DNA of 59,659 bases, taken from contig JAFUEX010000018.1 in the NCBI GenBank assembly GCA_017470165.1, positions 1 through 59,659 on the forward strand, read 5' to 3'. Within the stretch, counting starts at the first letter, position 1, and each line of letters opens with the position of its first letter. Of the stretch, positions 17,758 to 29,156 are shown in pieces. The notes beneath the pieces are model-generated. The model searched no databases, was not told the origin of the DNA, and was given only the letters and a program-made list of their open reading frames with translations. This DNA comes from Alphaproteobacteria bacterium (GTDB taxonomy: Bacteria; Pseudomonadota; Alphaproteobacteria; RF32; CAG-239). Both the position numbers and the translations under genes were made by a program.

Positions 17758-17785
17758 TTATTATAAAATAACGCCAAAATGTAAA
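17758..17785 (-). promoter_or_regulatory. Promoter of the MetRS-like/MccF-like operon
   Basis: On the minus strand TTTACA (17785-17780) is followed after 16 bases by TAATAA (17763-17758), with an overlapping TATAAT at shorter spacing. The ATG is about 32 bases further on. Confidence 0.5.
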
Positions 17786-17812
17786 GTTTTTTGTGGGCTT
17801 AAGACCAGAAAT

Positions 17813-17935
17813 TTAAAGAATATTGCAGCATTTCACCAAATGTTGTCGTGTGTTCTTTGCGCTTGCGATAAGGTTCCCGCTTTCTTGTCCTGCCTCATTT
17901 AATTTGATTAATCCTAATATGTTTTCCATTCTCAT
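17813..17935 (-). pseudogene. Relic of an IS21-type transposase N-terminus
   Basis: A 40-codon frame starts at ATG 17935 behind AAGGGGAC. Its product opens MRMENILGLIKLNEAGQ, which recalls the helix-turn-helix N-terminus of IstA-type transposases (leucine-rich helix, then N-E-A-G-Q). It degenerates and stops after NTRQHLVKCC. It begins directly inside the repeated IS end (17964-18007), the right place for the first gene of such an IS. The identification is tentative. Confidence 0.4.
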
Positions 17936-17963
17936 GTCCCCTTATTTTTTTCTTTATTATAGG

Positions 17964-18007
17964 ACATTTCTATTTTGGCAGAAGCGGTACATTTCTATTT
18001 TGGCTAC
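17964..18007. repeat. IS-end repeats, right border of the cassette
   Basis: ACATTTCTATTTTGGC occurs twice, at 17964-17979 and 17989-18004, as in elements with multiple subterminal repeats. The 31 bp at 17977-18007 match 12491-12521 with two differences, in the same orientation. This is the right border of the cassette; native rpoB upstream DNA follows immediately. Confidence 0.65.
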
Positions 18008-18029
18008 TACATTTTGCAAAAAAAAGTTC

Positions 18030-18057
18030 TTGCTTTTATAAAATATTGTGCTATGAA
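18030..18057 (+). promoter_or_regulatory. Probable rpoB promoter
   Basis: CTTGCTTTT with TTGCTT at 18030-18035 and TATGAA at 18052-18057, 16 bases apart, resembles the promoter before rimP (CTTGCTTTT with TATAGG). This puts a promoter only 23 bases beyond the IS end, with a leader of about 200 bases to rpoB. A TTGACA at 18173-18178 could be a second promoter but lacks a clear -10. The leader shows no gene. Confidence 0.5.
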
Positions 18058-18271
18058 TCGCGCGTGTTTAAACATAATAATGCATTATTATTTTTGCCGT
18101 CCAATCGTCTGAAAATAAATAGTTTTTTAAATTGTGACGGGTTTGCGAATCGCATTTTAAATTGCGTTTTTTTTGACATATAGATGTTGTAACCTCTCGC
18201 GTACGGGATTCAGGTCGTGGGCTTGAAAAGTATTGGCGCGGGATTTTTAGCTAAAAAAGGATATTAATACG

Positions 18272-21200
18272 ATGAAAGAGTCTTATACGAGCAAAAGACG
18301 TGTAAGAAGAAATTTCGGCAGAATCGATGCTGTGGCGGATATGCCCAGCCTTATCGAGGTTCAGACCGGTTCTTATGATAATTTTATTTCCGCCGATGGA
18401 CATGATGCCAGCGAGTTCGGTTTGGAGGAAGTATTTAAGTCAATTTTCCCCATCAGAGATTTTTCGGGCAATGGTGAACTGGAGTTTGTAAAATACGAAC
18501 TGGAAACCCCAAAATATGATGTTGATGAGTGCATTAAGCGCGATATGACTTATGCGGCTCCGGTTAAGGCTACCTTGCGTTTGGTGGTATGGGATGTTGA
18601 TGAGGCGACTGGTGCCAAATCTATCCACGACATTAAGGAGCAGGATGTTTATATGGGCGATATTCCTTTGATGACCGACAAAGGAACGTTTATTTTCAAT
18701 GGCACCGAGCGTGTGGTTGTATCGCAGATGCACCGTTCGCCGGGGGTGTTCTTTGACCATGATAAGGGCAAAACGGTTTCGTCGGGCAAATATTTGTTTG
18801 CCGCGCGGATTATTCCTTATCGCGGTTCGTGGTTGGATTTTGAGTTTGATGCCAAAGATTTGGTTTATGTGCGGATTGACCGCCGTCGTAAGCTGCCGGT
18901 AACATCGCTGTTATATTCTTTGTATTCGAAAGAGACCATTGAGAAGATGGCTAAGCTGGAAAAGCAGGGTAAATATATGGACCGTTCCGAAATTAAGGGA
19001 ATGGACAAAGAAGAAATCCTTAATTATTTCTACGATGTTGACACTTATGAGGCGGATAAAAAGGGCTGGCGTGCAGCTTTTGATCCGACCAAGATGAAAG
19101 GTGTTAAATTTGATTTTGATTTGGTTGATGCCGACACCGGTGCGGTGGTTTGGGAAGCCGGTAAAAAATTGCCGGCGCGGGCAGCACAAAAGCTGGCAGA
19201 TAACGGATTGAAATTTTATCGCATTGCCAAGGAGAAGGTTATCGGTAAGTTCTTGGGCGCTAATTTGACAGCTCCGAAAACCAAAGAGATTTTGGCCGAG
19301 GTCGGTGATGAAATTACCAAAGAGTTGATGGACAAGATTGAGGAACAAAAAATCAAAGAGATTAAAACCTTGTTTATTGACGGGGTTAATGTCGGGCCGT
19401 ACATCCGCAACACAATGGCAATTGACAAAAATTCATGCCGTGAAGAGGCGCTGTTGGATATCTATCGGGTTATGCGTCCGGGTGATCCTCCGACATACGA
19501 GGCGGCCGACGCTTTGTTGTATGGCTTGTTCTTTGATAAGGACAGATATGATTTGTCATCGGTAGGACGGGTTAAGATAAATTCGGCAATGGATATTTCT
19601 TTTGATGATGCGCCGGATACCTTGGGCACCTTGCGTAAAGACGATATTTTGCGCATTGTGAAGCATATGGTTGAGCTGCGCGACGGCAAAGGCGAGGTCG
19701 ATGATATTGACCACTTAGGCAATCGTCGTGTGCGTTCGGTCGGTGAGTTGATGGAAAATCAATATCGGATGGGTCTGCTTCGGATGGAGAGAGCTATCCG
19801 TGAGAGAATGAGTTCTGAGAATTTGAATAATGTTAAGCCGCAAGATTTGGTGAATGCCAAGCCGATTGCTTCGGTTATCAGAGAGTTCTTCGGGTCTTCG
19901 CAGCTGTCACAGTTTATGGATCAGAACAATCCGTTGTCCGAGATTACTCACAAGCGTCGTTTGTCGGCGTTGGGCCCCGGAGGATTGAGCCGCGACCGTG
20001 CCGGATTTGAGGTACGCGATGTGCATCCGACGCACTATGGCCGTATTTGCCCGATTGAGACGCCGGAAGGACCGAACATCGGTTTGATTAACTCGCTGTC
20101 AACCTATGCGCGCATCAATAAATACGGTTTTATTGAATGTCCTTATCGTAAGGTGGTCAACGGCAAGGTAACATCCGAAGTGGTTTATTTGTCAGCGGAC
20201 GAAGAAGGTAAATACCGCATCGCGGAGGCCAATGCCAAGGTTAAAGATGACGGGCATTTTGAAGCAGAGTTGGTGGCTTGCCGCAAGGCCGGCGAGTTTG
20301 AGTTTGCCAAGCCGGAAGAAATCAACTTTATCGATGTTTCGCCGAAACAATTGGTGTCGGTGGCAACAGCGTTGATTCCGTTCTTGGAAAACGACGATGC
20401 TAACCGCGCATTGATGGGATCGAATATGCAACGTCAAGGTGTGCCTTTGCTGCGCTCGGAAGCGCCGTTGGTAGGTACCGGTGTTGAGGCCGTGGTGGCC
20501 AAAGATTCCGGTGCGACCGTTGTTTGTAAGGCTGACGGTATTGTTGACTCGGTTGATGCCAACCGTATTGTGGTGCGCTCAAAAGATGAGCACGCCGCCA
20601 ATGCCGGTGTGGAAATTTATCGTTTGTCGAAGTTCCGTCGTTCCAACCAAAATACCTGCATTAACCAAGTGCCGTTGGTTCATGTCGGTGACGAAGTTAA
20701 GGCCGGTGACATTATGGCTGACGGACATTGCACTGATATGGGCGAGCTGGCCTTGGGTAAGAATGTTTTGGTGGCATTTATGCCGTGGAACGGGTTGAAC
20801 TATGAGGATGCGATTTTGCTTTCCGAGAGGATTTCGCGTGATGATGTGTTTACCTCTTTGCATATTGAAGAATTTGAGGTAATGGCTCGTGATACAAAAT
20901 TGGGACAAGAGGAAATTACCCGCGATATTCCCAATGTCGGTGAAGATGCTTTGCGTAACTTGGATGAGGCCGGTATTGTATATATCGGTGCCGAGGTTAA
21001 GGCCGGAGATATTTTGGTCGGCAAGGTAACTCCGAAAGGTGAATCGCCGGTTACTCCTGAGGAAAAATTGTTGCGCGCTATCTTTGGCGAGAAGGCATCG
21101 GATGTTCGCGATACTTCGTTGCGGGTTCAGCCCGGTATTGAAGGCGTGGTGGTGGATGTTCACGTATTCTCCCGTCGCGGACTGGAAAAGGACGAACGCG

Positions 21201-22447
21201 CTTTGTCAATTGAGCAGCAGGAAATTTCACAACTGGCCAAAGACCGTGATGATGAAATTGCCATTATTCGCCGCAACGTTGAGGCGAGAATTAGTCAAAT
21301 GCTGGTAGGCCAAGAGGTGGTTGATGCTCCGAAGGGAACTTTGGCGAAAAAGGCTAAAATCACCGAAAAAGATTTGGCGGCAATTCCGTCTTCGCAATGG
21401 CGCAAAATCGTAGTTAAAGACGAAAAGGTGATGGCCAATTTGGAAGAATTGCTGGCCGCTTTTGACAAGCGAGTTGAGAAGGTACAGCATCATTTTGATG
21501 ATCGCGTAGAGAAGGTTCAGCGCGGTGATGATTTGTTGCCTGGGGTTTTGAAGATGGTTAAAGTGTTCATTGCTACCAAACGCAAAATCCAATCCGGAGA
21601 TAAAATTGCCGGTCGTCATGGTAACAAAGGTACGATTTCACGCGTTTTGCCGTTGCAGGATATGCCTTATATGGAAGATGGTACACCGGTTGATATTGTG
21701 CTCAACCCGTTGGGTGTGCCTTCGCGTATGAATGTGGGGCAAATTTTGGAAACTCACCTCGGCTGGGCAGCGCAGAAATTGGGTGCTCAGGTTAATGAGT
21801 TGTGGGAACAGTATAAAAAAGGCGAGAAATCGGAGAAAGATTTGCGGGCCAAACTGAAAGATGTTTATGGCGAGAAACAATATAAACGCGAAATCGAGAA
21901 GATGACCGCTAAAGAGCTGGACAAAATGATCCCCAACCTGAAACGCGGTATTCCGATGGCAACTCCGGTATTTGACGGAGCTACGGGCGATGATATCAAC
22001 AAGATGCTGTCGATGGCCGGCTTGCCGACATCGGGGCAGATTGATTTGTATGACGGTCGCACCGGTGAGAAGTTTGACCGCAAGGTTACCGTTGGTATCA
22101 TTTATATGATTAAACTGCACCACATCGTTGATGAGAAGATGCACGCTCGTTCGGTAGGACCTTACAGTTTGGTTACCCAACAGCCGTTGGGCGGTAAGGC
22201 GCAATTTGGCGGACAACGTTTCGGTGAGATGGAGGTTTGGGCTTTGCAAGCATATGGTGCGGCCTATACCTTGCAAGAAATGTTGACAGTTAAATCCGAT
22301 GATGTGAACGGACGTTCAAAAGTTTATGAGGCGATTGTTCGCGGTGAAGATACGTTTGAGACCGGAATTCCGGAATCGTTTAACGTATTGACCAAGGAAA
22401 TTAAATCTTTGTGCTTGAACGTTGAACTGTTGAACGATGAAATTTAG
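18272..22447 (+). CDS. rpoB: RNA polymerase beta subunit
   Basis: This is the second-largest core RNA polymerase subunit, forming one side of the active-site cleft and the rifampicin pocket. It is 1391 residues, the usual alphaproteobacterial length. The rifampicin region is intact: [33 protein letters not shown] around residues 545-577, read here as separate motifs [10 protein letters not shown] and [12 protein letters not shown]. The C-terminal part has [29 protein letters not shown] precedes the ATG. rplJ and rplL, its usual upstream partners, are not here. rpoC follows after 20 bases. Confidence 0.98.
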   Translation: MKESYTSKRRVRRNFGRIDAVADMPSLIEVQTGSYDNFISADGHDASEFGLEEVFKSIFPIRDFSGNGELEFVKYELETPKYDVDECIKRDMTYAAPVKATLRLVVWDVDEATGAKSIHDIKEQDVYMGDIPLMTDKGTFIFNGTERVVVSQMHRSPGVFFDHDKGKTVSSGKYLFAARIIPYRGSWLDFEFDAKDLVYVRIDRRRKLPVTSLLYSLYSKETIEKMAKLEKQGKYMDRSEIKGMDKEEILNYFYDVDTYEADKKGWRAAFDPTKMKGVKFDFDLVDADTGAVVWEAGKKLPARAAQKLADNGLKFYRIAKEKVIGKFLGANLTAPKTKEILAEVGDEITKELMDKIEEQKIKEIKTLFIDGVNVGPYIRNTMAIDKNSCREEALLDIYRVMRPGDPPTYEAADALLYGLFFDKDRYDLSSVGRVKINSAMDISFDDAPDTLGTLRKDDILRIVKHMVELRDGKGEVDDIDHLGNRRVRSVGELMENQYRMGLLRMERAIRERMSSENLNNVKPQDLVNAKPIASVIREFFGSSQLSQFMDQNNPLSEITHKRRLSALGPGGLSRDRAGFEVRDVHPTHYGRICPIETPEGPNIGLINSLSTYARINKYGFIECPYRKVVNGKVTSEVVYLSADEEGKYRIAEANAKVKDDGHFEAELVACRKAGEFEFAKPEEINFIDVSPKQLVSVATALIPFLENDDANRALMGSNMQRQGVPLLRSEAPLVGTGVEAVVAKDSGATVVCKADGIVDSVDANRIVVRSKDEHAANAGVEIYRLSKFRRSNQNTCINQVPLVHVGDEVKAGDIMADGHCTDMGELALGKNVLVAFMPWNGLNYEDAILLSERISRDDVFTSLHIEEFEVMARDTKLGQEEITRDIPNVGEDALRNLDEAGIVYIGAEVKAGDILVGKVTPKGESPVTPEEKLLRAIFGEKASDVRDTSLRVQPGIEGVVVDVHVFSRRGLEKDERALSIEQQEISQLAKDRDDEIAIIRRNVEARISQMLVGQEVVDAPKGTLAKKAKITEKDLAAIPSSQWRKIVVKDEKVMANLEELLAAFDKRVEKVQHHFDDRVEKVQRGDDLLPGVLKMVKVFIATKRKIQSGDKIAGRHGNKGTISRVLPLQDMPYMEDGTPVDIVLNPLGVPSRMNVGQILETHLGWAAQKLGAQVNELWEQYKKGEKSEKDLRAKLKDVYGEKQYKREIEKMTAKELDKMIPNLKRGIPMATPVFDGATGDDINKMLSMAGLPTSGQIDLYDGRTGEKFDRKVTVGIIYMIKLHHIVDEKMHARSVGPYSLVTQQPLGGKAQFGGQRFGEMEVWALQAYGAAYTLQEMLTVKSDDVNGRSKVYEAIVRGEDTFETGIPESFNVLTKEIKSLCLNVELLNDEI

Positions 22448-22467
22448 GATAGAGGAGTTAGTTTAAG

Positions 22468-25400
22468 ATGAATGATATAGCAAAATATTTTGGTGGACAG
22501 GTATCGCCTGAAACTTTTGATAAAATCAAGATTTCGATAGCTTCTCCCGAGCAGATTCGTTCTTGGTCGTATGGCGAGGTTAAAAAGCCCGAAACCATTA
22601 ACTATCGCACGTTTAAGCCGGAGAGAGATGGCCTGTTTTGTGCACGTATTTTCGGTCCGGTTAAGGATTATGAGTGCTTGTGCGGCAAGTATAAACGGAT
22701 GAAATATCGCGGCATCGTTTGTGAAAAGTGCGGTGTTGAGGTTACTTTATCCAAGGTGCGCCGTGAGAGAATGGGGCATATTGAACTGGCGGCACCGGTA
22801 GCGCATATTTGGTTTTTGAAGTCGCTGCCCAGCCGTATTTCGATGATTACCGATATCCCGATGAAGGCTTTGGAACGCGTTTTGTACTTTGAGAGCTACA
22901 TTGTGATTGAGCCGGGGTTGACCCCGCTCGGGATAAACGAGTTGCTGAGCGAAGACCAATATCAGGAGGCTTTGGACGAGTATGGCGAGGATGCTTTCAG
23001 AGCATCTATCGGCGCCGAGGCTTTGAAAGAGATTTTGGCTAATATCAACTTGGAAGAGCAACGCGATGTTATTCGAGCCGAGTTGAAGGATAATGCTTCG
23101 GAGGCCAAGCGCAAAAAGCTGGTTAAACGGCTGAAGATTATTGAGTCGTTTATCGAATCGAACACTAAGCCGGAATGGATGATTTTGGATGTGTTGCCGG
23201 TAATTCCGCCGGAGTTGCGTCCTTTGGTGCCGTTGGACGGCGGTCGGTTTGCCACTTCGGACTTGAACGATTTGTATCGTCGGGTAATTAACCGCAACAA
23301 TCGATTGAAGAGATTGTTGGAATTGCACGCTCCGGACATTATTGTTCGCAACGAAAAAAGAATGTTGCAGGAATCGGTTGATGCCTTGTTTGATAACGGG
23401 CGCCGGACCAGAGCCATCACCGGAACGAATAAGCGTCCGCTGAAGTCTTTGTCGGATATGCTGAAAGGTAAGCAGGGACGTTTCCGTCAGAACTTGTTGG
23501 GTAAACGCGTTGACTATTCGGGGCGTTCGGTTATTACCGTAGGTCCGGAGTTGAAATTGCAACAGTGCGGATTGCCTAAAAAGATGGCGTTGGAATTATT
23601 CAAGCCGTTTGTTTATGCCAAGTTGGAGCTGTATGGTCATGCCACTACTATCAAAGCGGCGAAGCGTATGGTGGAGAAGGAGCGTCCGGAAGTATGGGAT
23701 ATTCTGGAAGAGGTTATTCGCGAGCATCCGGTTTTGCTTAACCGCGCGCCGACCTTGCACCGCTTGGGTATTCAGGCGTTTGAACCGGTTTTGGTCGAAG
23801 GTAAGGCAATTCATTTGCACCCGTTGGTTTGTACAGCGTTTAATGCCGACTTCGATGGTGACCAAATGGCCGTTCACGTTCCTTTGTCGATTGAGGCGCA
23901 GTTGGAGGCTCGTGTTTTGATGATGTCGACCAACAATATTTTGTCGCCGGCATCCGGTAAGCCGATTATTGTGCCGACGCAAGATATGGTGTTGGGTATT
24001 TACTATCTTACTTACGAAGCCGAAGGTATGAAGGGTGAGGGAATGTCTTTTGCCGACTTCAACGAGGTACAGATGGCTTTGTTTGAAAAGGCGGTGGATT
24101 TGCACGCCAAGATTAAATGCCGTATGGAGTATGTCGATGACGAGGGCAACCTGAAATATGGTTTGGTGGAGACAACTCCGGGACGTATTATCGTTTCTGA
24201 GACTTTGCCGAAGCATAAAAATGTGTCGTTTTCGTTGGTAAACCGCTTGTTGCGTAAAAAGGAAATTGGGGAAATTATCGACACGATTTATCGTCATTGC
24301 GGGCAAAAAGAAACCTGTTTGTTCGTTGACAAAATTATGAGTTTGGGTTTTGCCAATGCTTGTAAGGCGGGTATTTCTTTCGGTAAGGACGATTTGATTG
24401 TGCCGGATACCAAGAAGGCCTTGATTGAAGAAACCGAGGCGCAGGTCAAAGAATTTGAGCAGCAATATCAAAACGGTTTGATTACCAAAGGCGAAAAATA
24501 CAACAAAGTGGTTGATATTTGGGCGGCTTGTACCGACAAGGTGGCCGACGAGATGATGAAAAACATCTCTAAGACGGAAAACGGGTATATCAACTCGGTT
24601 TATATGATGGCCCACTCGGGAGCCCGCGGTTCGGCAGCGCAAATGCGTCAATTAGCCGGTATGCGCGGATTGATGGCTAAGCCGTCGGGTGAGATTATTG
24701 AGCAGCCGATTATCTCAAACTTTAAGGAAGGTTTGACGGTGTCGGAATACTTTAACTCGACGCACGGCGCGCGCAAAGGTTTGGCCGATACCGCTTTGAA
24801 GACTGCTAACTCGGGTTATCTGACCCGTCGTTTGGTTGATGTGGCGCAAGATGTTGTGGTTACGGAGACCAACTGCGGCACCGAGCGCGGTATTGTAGTG
24901 CGTCCGGTGGTGGATGGCGGTAATGTTATCGTGTCCATCGGCGATAGAATTTTGGGACGTACCATCAATGAAGATATTGTTCATCCGGAAACCGGTGAGG
25001 TCCTGATTAAGAAGGGCAAACTGATTGATGAGAATGATGTCGAAGTGGTGGAAGCCGCCGGAGTGGAGCAGGTGAAGGTGCGTTCGGCGCTGACTTGCGA
25101 ATCCGAACATGGTGTATGTGCTGCTTGTTATGGTCGCGATTTGGCCAGAGGTACTCCGGTTAATATCGGTGAGGCGGTCGGCGTTATTGCCGCACAGTCC
25201 ATCGGTGAGCCCGGAACTCAGCTTACCATGAGAACTTTCCACATTGGTGGTGCGGCTCAGAAGGGCGCGGAACAAGCGTCGGTTGAAGTGCCGTTTGCCG
25301 GTGTAATGAAGTTGGATAACGGTCATGTGGTGGTTAACTCCGAAGGCCACGGGTTGGTGTTGTCGCGTAACTGTGAGATTGTGATTGTTGACAATCAGGG

Positions 25401-26598
25401 CAGAGAAAAATCGCGCCACAATATTCCTTATGGCACCAAATTGCTGGTGGCCGAGGGAGATAAGGTCAAAAAGGGACAAAAGATTGCCGAGTGGGATCCG
25501 TTTACGGTTCCGGTGATTACCGAAAAAGCCGGTCGAGTTGAATTGGTTGACTTGATTAACAATATCTCGGTTAAAGAGGTTACCGACGAGACTACCGGTA
25601 TTGTCTCCAAGATTGTTATTGATTGGCGCTCAAATGCAGCTAATGCCGGTTTGAAGCCGAGCATTATTCTGAAAGATGCCAAAGGTAAACAGGTAATGTC
25701 GGACAATGGCAAAGAGGTTCGCTATTATATGGCAGCTGATGCGATTTTGTCGGTTGACAACGGTATGGAGGTGAAAGTCGGCGATGTTATTGCCAGAATC
25801 CCCAGAGAATCGTCGAAGACTAAAGATATTACCGGTGGTTTGCCCAGAGTTGCCGAGTTGTTTGAAGCCAGACGCCCGAAGGATCCGTCAATTATTTCGG
25901 ATATCGACGGTGTGGTCGAGTTTGGTAAGGATTATAAGTCCAAACAACGGATTATGGTGGTTCCGGCTAAAGGTAATGCTGTAGAGTACTTGATTCCTAA
26001 AGGGCGGCGGTTGATTGTTCAAGACGGCGATGTGGTCAAGAAGGGCGACGCTTTGGTCGATGGTACTCCGGCGCCGCATGATATTTTGCGTGTGTTGGGA
26101 GTTGAAAAATTGGCCGAGTATTTGGTCAAGGAGATTCAAGACGTATATCGTCTGCAAGGTGTTAAAATCAACGATAAGCACATTGAGGTTATTGTATCGC
26201 AGATGTTGCGCAAAGTTGAGATTACCGAGCCCGGTGATACTACCTATTTGGTAGGTGAGCAGGTTGACGCTGATGACTTTGAGGCCAGAAATGCCAAAGC
26301 AATCGAAGCCGGTGAGACTCCGGCACAGGCAGATCCGGTGCTGTTGGGTATTACCAAAGCCAGTTTGCAGACCAAGTCGTTTATTTCGGCAGCATCCTTC
26401 CAAGAAACCACCAGAGTTTTGACGGAGGCTGCAGTTGAAGGCAAGGTCGATGATTTGCGTGGTCTGAAAGAAAACGTCATCGTCGGACGATTGATACCGG
26501 CCGGTACGGGAACAGTTTTGCGGGCGTTGAAAAAAGTTGCAGCGCAAAATGACAAAGAAATTCAGGAGATGAGAGAAGACCAAAAGAAGTTGGTGTAG
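22468..26598 (+). CDS. rpoC: RNA polymerase beta' subunit
   Basis: This is the largest core RNA polymerase subunit and holds the catalytic magnesium. It is 1376 residues. The zinc finger is [13 protein letters not shown] then CEKCG (about residues 71-95). The catalytic motif is [12 protein letters not shown] (about 459-470) with all three aspartates. The second zinc site [13 protein letters not shown] lies near residue 880. The trigger-loop region reads [10 protein letters not shown]. It directly follows rpoB in one operon and ends at a strong terminator (26621-26697). Confidence 0.98.
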   Translation: MNDIAKYFGGQVSPETFDKIKISIASPEQIRSWSYGEVKKPETINYRTFKPERDGLFCARIFGPVKDYECLCGKYKRMKYRGIVCEKCGVEVTLSKVRRERMGHIELAAPVAHIWFLKSLPSRISMITDIPMKALERVLYFESYIVIEPGLTPLGINELLSEDQYQEALDEYGEDAFRASIGAEALKEILANINLEEQRDVIRAELKDNASEAKRKKLVKRLKIIESFIESNTKPEWMILDVLPVIPPELRPLVPLDGGRFATSDLNDLYRRVINRNNRLKRLLELHAPDIIVRNEKRMLQESVDALFDNGRRTRAITGTNKRPLKSLSDMLKGKQGRFRQNLLGKRVDYSGRSVITVGPELKLQQCGLPKKMALELFKPFVYAKLELYGHATTIKAAKRMVEKERPEVWDILEEVIREHPVLLNRAPTLHRLGIQAFEPVLVEGKAIHLHPLVCTAFNADFDGDQMAVHVPLSIEAQLEARVLMMSTNNILSPASGKPIIVPTQDMVLGIYYLTYEAEGMKGEGMSFADFNEVQMALFEKAVDLHAKIKCRMEYVDDEGNLKYGLVETTPGRIIVSETLPKHKNVSFSLVNRLLRKKEIGEIIDTIYRHCGQKETCLFVDKIMSLGFANACKAGISFGKDDLIVPDTKKALIEETEAQVKEFEQQYQNGLITKGEKYNKVVDIWAACTDKVADEMMKNISKTENGYINSVYMMAHSGARGSAAQMRQLAGMRGLMAKPSGEIIEQPIISNFKEGLTVSEYFNSTHGARKGLADTALKTANSGYLTRRLVDVAQDVVVTETNCGTERGIVVRPVVDGGNVIVSIGDRILGRTINEDIVHPETGEVLIKKGKLIDENDVEVVEAAGVEQVKVRSALTCESEHGVCAACYGRDLARGTPVNIGEAVGVIAAQSIGEPGTQLTMRTFHIGGAAQKGAEQASVEVPFAGVMKLDNGHVVVNSEGHGLVLSRNCEIVIVDNQGREKSRHNIPYGTKLLVAEGDKVKKGQKIAEWDPFTVPVITEKAGRVELVDLINNISVKEVTDETTGIVSKIVIDWRSNAANAGLKPSIILKDAKGKQVMSDNGKEVRYYMAADAILSVDNGMEVKVGDVIARIPRESSKTKDITGGLPRVAELFEARRPKDPSIISDIDGVVEFGKDYKSKQRIMVVPAKGNAVEYLIPKGRRLIVQDGDVVKKGDALVDGTPAPHDILRVLGVEKLAEYLVKEIQDVYRLQGVKINDKHIEVIVSQMLRKVEITEPGDTTYLVGEQVDADDFEARNAKAIEAGETPAQADPVLLGITKASLQTKSFISAASFQETTRVLTEAAVEGKVDDLRGLKENVIVGRLIPAGTGTVLRALKKVAAQNDKEIQEMREDQKKLV

Positions 26599-26620
26599 TC
26601 TTATCTGACTGATAAAAAAT

Positions 26621-26697
26621 AAAAAAATACTTCTCAAGGGGAAGAGTGTCGCTTGATTTTAAGCAACGATGCTTTAAGCCTTGGGAGGTATTTTTTT
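26621..26697 (+). terminator. Long-stem terminator of rpoBC
   Basis: A 19-base arm at 26621-26639 (AAAAAAATAC then TTCTCAAGG) pairs with 26679-26697 with only two G-T pairs. The 39-base loop contains a smaller hairpin (GCTT/AAGC). The 3' arm ends in seven T. It separates rpoBC from the ribosomal protein genes. A further palindrome, ACCGCGCAAAC (26776-26786) with GTTT and GCGCGGT (26802-26816), lies before the rpsJ promoter. No gene is seen in 26599-27101. Confidence 0.8.
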
Positions 26698-26853
26698 GTG
26701 GTTAGAAAGCGATAGATAAAAAAATAAAAAATGTGTTTTTATGCTGAGTAGACTCTGATTTGACAAAAAAATAAAACCGCGCAAACAGAGTCTGGGCTTA
26801 AGTTTGCGAGCGCGGTAATGGTAATTTTTTTTGATTTTTTGATGAAATTTTGC

Positions 26854-26882
26854 TTGCAATTGAATTTATGATATGTTATAAA
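26854..26882 (+). promoter_or_regulatory. Promoter of the S10 ribosomal operon
   Basis: TTGCAA (26854-26859) and TATAAA (26877-26882) with an ideal 17-base spacer, preceded by C as in other alphaproteobacterial promoters of this window. The predicted start is near 26889, leaving a leader of about 210 bases before rpsJ. Confidence 0.7.
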
Positions 26883-26887
26883 GCGCT

Positions 26888-27101
26888 CACGTCAAAGGTT
26901 CGGACGTGATTTTAGGTTGCGGACTTTTGGGTATATGACATAGCGTAACCCTTGGATTTGGCTGATTTTTTTGAGGCGCATTGCGAAGGTTCAGCAATGA
27001 AAAAATAAAATCACAAGGCTCTGCATGGTTTAACAATTTTTAGACGGCGGCTTAAAAAAAACTTAAGTGGGTGCCGTCTAGTTATAAGGAAAAGTGTAAA
27101 A
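26888..27101 (+). promoter_or_regulatory. Structured leader of the S10 operon
   Basis: Three hairpins line up in the untranslated leader: CACGTC/GACGTG (26888-26893 and 26903-26908), CATTGC/GCAATG (26979-26984 and 26994-26999), and GACGGC/GCCGTC (27043-27048 and 27073-27078) with an inner CTTAA/TTAAG. In Escherichia coli the S10 leader is the site of L4 autoregulation. A similar role here is inference from position and structure. Confidence 0.45.
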
Positions 27102-27410
27102 ATGGATGCACAAAATATAAGAATTCGCCTGAAGGCTTTTGACCATCGTTTGCTTGATCTCTCGACTGCAGAGATTGTGCACACCGCCAAAAGAACAGGC
27201 GCTGAGGTAAGAGGTCCTATCCCCTTGCCGACCAGAATCGAGAAGTTTACGGTTAATCGTTCTCCGCACGTTGATAAAAAATCGCGTGAGCAGTTCGAAA
27301 TCCGTACTCACAAGAGATTGCTGGATATCGTAGATCCGACACCGCAAACGGTTGATGCTTTGATGAAGCTGGATTTGGCAGCCGGTGTGAATGTCGAAAT
27401 TAAGTTATAA
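27102..27410 (+). CDS. rpsJ: 30S ribosomal protein S10 (uS10, NusE)
   Basis: This is a small-subunit head protein that also acts as NusE in antitermination complexes. The 102-residue product is full length, with [14 protein letters not shown], the conserved [29 protein letters not shown] stretch (seen as GPIPLPT and [14 protein letters not shown]), and a C-terminal half ending [10 protein letters not shown]. It is first in the S10 cluster. rpsL, rpsG, fusA and tuf, which usually separate it from rpoC, are missing here. AAGGAAAAG lies upstream of the ATG. Confidence 0.97.
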   Translation: MDAQNIRIRLKAFDHRLLDLSTAEIVHTAKRTGAEVRGPIPLPTRIEKFTVNRSPHVDKKSREQFEIRTHKRLLDIVDPTPQTVDALMKLDLAAGVNVEIKL

Positions 27411-27471
27411 TTTAATGTTGGCTTGTTGAATTTTCGGGCAGGTCAACCAATTAAGAAAAGGAAAAATAATA

Positions 27472-28200
27472 ATGCGTACAGGTCTGATTGCAAAAAAACT
27501 TGGAATGTCCCGCATTTTTGAAGTTGACGGAACTCACGTTCCGGTCACGGTTTTGCAGGTTAACGGCTTGGAAGTTGTCGCAGTTAAAACCAAAGAGAAG
27601 GATGGCTATACATCGGTTCAATTGGGTTGCGGCGATATCAAAGCAAAGAACTTGACAAAGCCGATGAAGGGATATTTTGCTTCAGCTAAAGTTGAGCCGA
27701 AGAGCAAGTTGGCAGAGTTCAGAGTATCTCAGGACTGCCTCTTGAATGTCGGTGATAAATTATCTGTAGAACATTTTGTTGCCGGTCAATTTGTTGACGT
27801 TTGCGGCACATCAATCGGTAAAGGTTTTGCCGGCGTTATGAAGCGTCACAATTTTGCCGGTTTGGAAGCATCGCACGGTGTGTCTATTTCGCACCGCTCT
27901 CATGGTTCTACAGGACAAAGACAAGATCCCGGTAAAGTGTTTAAGGGCAAAAAGATGGCCGGACATATGGGGGCAGAGCGGGTTACCGTACAAAACCTCA
28001 AAGTTGTGGCTGTTAATGCTGACAAGGGATTGATTATGGTTAAAGGCGGCGTTCCGGGAGCGGATAATTCTTGGGTTTATGTCACCGATGCCATCAAGAA
28101 ATCTGCTTCAGTTAAGTTGCCGATGCCTGCCGGTTTGATTAAAGTTGATGAACCTGTTGCAGCTAAAGCCGAAGCTGATACTGCGGCTGAAAATGCATAA
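27472..28200 (+). CDS. rplC: 50S ribosomal protein L3 (uL3)
   Basis: This large-subunit protein lies close to the peptidyl transferase centre and is among the first to bind 23S rRNA. The 242-residue product has the family features [13 protein letters not shown] at the start, [19 protein letters not shown] in the loop that reaches inward, and [14 protein letters not shown]. The Ala/Glu-rich C-terminal tail of about 25 residues is an alphaproteobacterial-style extension. It follows rpsJ after 61 bases. Confidence 0.97.
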   Translation: MRTGLIAKKLGMSRIFEVDGTHVPVTVLQVNGLEVVAVKTKEKDGYTSVQLGCGDIKAKNLTKPMKGYFASAKVEPKSKLAEFRVSQDCLLNVGDKLSVEHFVAGQFVDVCGTSIGKGFAGVMKRHNFAGLEASHGVSISHRSHGSTGQRQDPGKVFKGKKMAGHMGAERVTVQNLKVVAVNADKGLIMVKGGVPGADNSWVYVTDAIKKSASVKLPMPAGLIKVDEPVAAKAEADTAAENA

Positions 28201-28218
28201 GATTGAAGGATGAAAGAT

Positions 28219-28839
28219 ATGAAACAGGACATCTTAAATTTGGAAAATACAGTTGTTGGTTCGATTGAGCTTGACAAGTCGATTTTTGGCTTGGAAGTTT
28301 GCGCCGACATCTTGCATCGCGTTGTAGTTTGGCAATTGGCCAAATTGCAGGCCGGCACTCACAAGACCAAGGGACGCTCGGAAGTAGCACTTACTCCGGC
28401 AAAGCCGTTTAAGCAAAAAGGCGGCGGTCGGGCACGTCAGGGTTCCAGAAAGGGAACTCAGTTCCGTAAAGGTGGCGTGGTGTTTGGTCCGGTGGTCAGA
28501 GATCATTCGCATGATTTGACCAAGAAGTTCAGACAATTGGGTTTGAAGACTGCATTGTCGTCGAAGTTGCAGGAAGGCAAATTGGTAATTTTGGATGAGG
28601 CCAAATTGACTGAGCCGAAAACCAAGTTGCTGAAGAATGCTTTGGAGACTTGCGGTTTGGACAACTGTTTGATTATCGGCGGCAAAGAAATTGACACCAA
28701 TTTTGCATTGGCTTCGCGCAATTTGGTTAATGTTGATGTGTTGCCGGCGATTGGCGCTAACGTGTATGACATCTTGAGAAAAGATAAGTTGGTCTTGACT
28801 AAGGATGCAGTTGCCTGCTTGGGAGAGAGATTGAAATGA
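28219..28839 (+). CDS. rplD: 50S ribosomal protein L4 (uL4)
   Basis: This 23S-binding protein lines the exit tunnel and in many bacteria is the autoregulator of its own operon. I chose ATG 28219 because GAAGG stands 9 bases ahead of it; the ATG at 28210 directly abuts that ribosome site. The product is 206 residues. The tunnel loop [15 protein letters not shown] and [11 protein letters not shown] are as expected. Its TGA overlaps the ATG of rplW. Confidence 0.95.
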   Translation: MKQDILNLENTVVGSIELDKSIFGLEVCADILHRVVVWQLAKLQAGTHKTKGRSEVALTPAKPFKQKGGGRARQGSRKGTQFRKGGVVFGPVVRDHSHDLTKKFRQLGLKTALSSKLQEGKLVILDEAKLTEPKTKLLKNALETCGLDNCLIIGGKEIDTNFALASRNLVNVDVLPAIGANVYDILRKDKLVLTKDAVACLGERLK

Positions 28840-29153
28840 GTAAGTCGAAAAACACAAATAATGTAACCGCCAAGATGTATGACACATTGGTTCGCCCGAT
28901 TTTAACCGAGAAGTCAATGTTGTCTTCGGAAAATGGCAAGGTTATGTTTATGGTTCCTTTGTGTGCCGATAAAAATGACGTTAAGGCTGCGGTTGAGGCA
29001 ATCTTCAATGTTAAGGTTACAAAGGTAAACACTATTTGTATGAATGGTAAGACAAAAGTTTTCCGCGGTCACAAAGGTCAGCGTTCTGACTTCAAGAAGG
29101 CTGTGGTTACTCTTGCCGAAGGTCAAAATATTGATGTTACAACGGGAATTTAA
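28836..29153 (+). CDS. rplW: 50S ribosomal protein L23 (uL23)
   Basis: The protein sits at the tunnel exit and is the docking point for trigger factor and SRP. It is 105 residues, with [14 protein letters not shown] near the start and the later [18 protein letters not shown] loop. A Ser/Lys/Asn-rich extension of about 12 residues precedes the core. ATGA overlap with rplD, 3 bases before rplB. Confidence 0.96.
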   Translation: MSKSKNTNNVTAKMYDTLVRPILTEKSMLSSENGKVMFMVPLCADKNDVKAAVEAIFNVKVTKVNTICMNGKTKVFRGHKGQRSDFKKAVVTLAEGQNIDVTTGI

Positions 29154-29156
29154 AAA

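Larger units (their letters stand above)
12491..18007. mobile_element. Putative acquired cassette with aaRS-like, MccF-like and methyltransferase genes
   Basis: This 5.5-kb block is visibly poorer in GC than the genes on either side and is bounded by two same-orientation 31-bp repeats that look like ends of one IS type. Next to the right repeat is a short relic of a transposase start (17813-17935). It carries five genes in two convergent operons, each opened by an aminoacyl-tRNA-synthetase-like gene and closed by a methyltransferase gene. The layout resembles a composite transposon whose IS copies have eroded. It lies between gpt and rpoB, where many bacteria have rplJL. Confidence 0.55.

Noticed and set aside
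18173-18178. TTGACA as the main rpoB promoter
   Set aside because: No acceptable -10 at 15-19 bases; the CTTGCTTTT-type promoter at 18030 matches others in the window better. It could still be a secondary site.
23596-24651. Long minus-strand frames opposite rpoC and rpoB
   Set aside because: Antisense shadows of confidently identified genes, without ribosome sites or recognisable domains.
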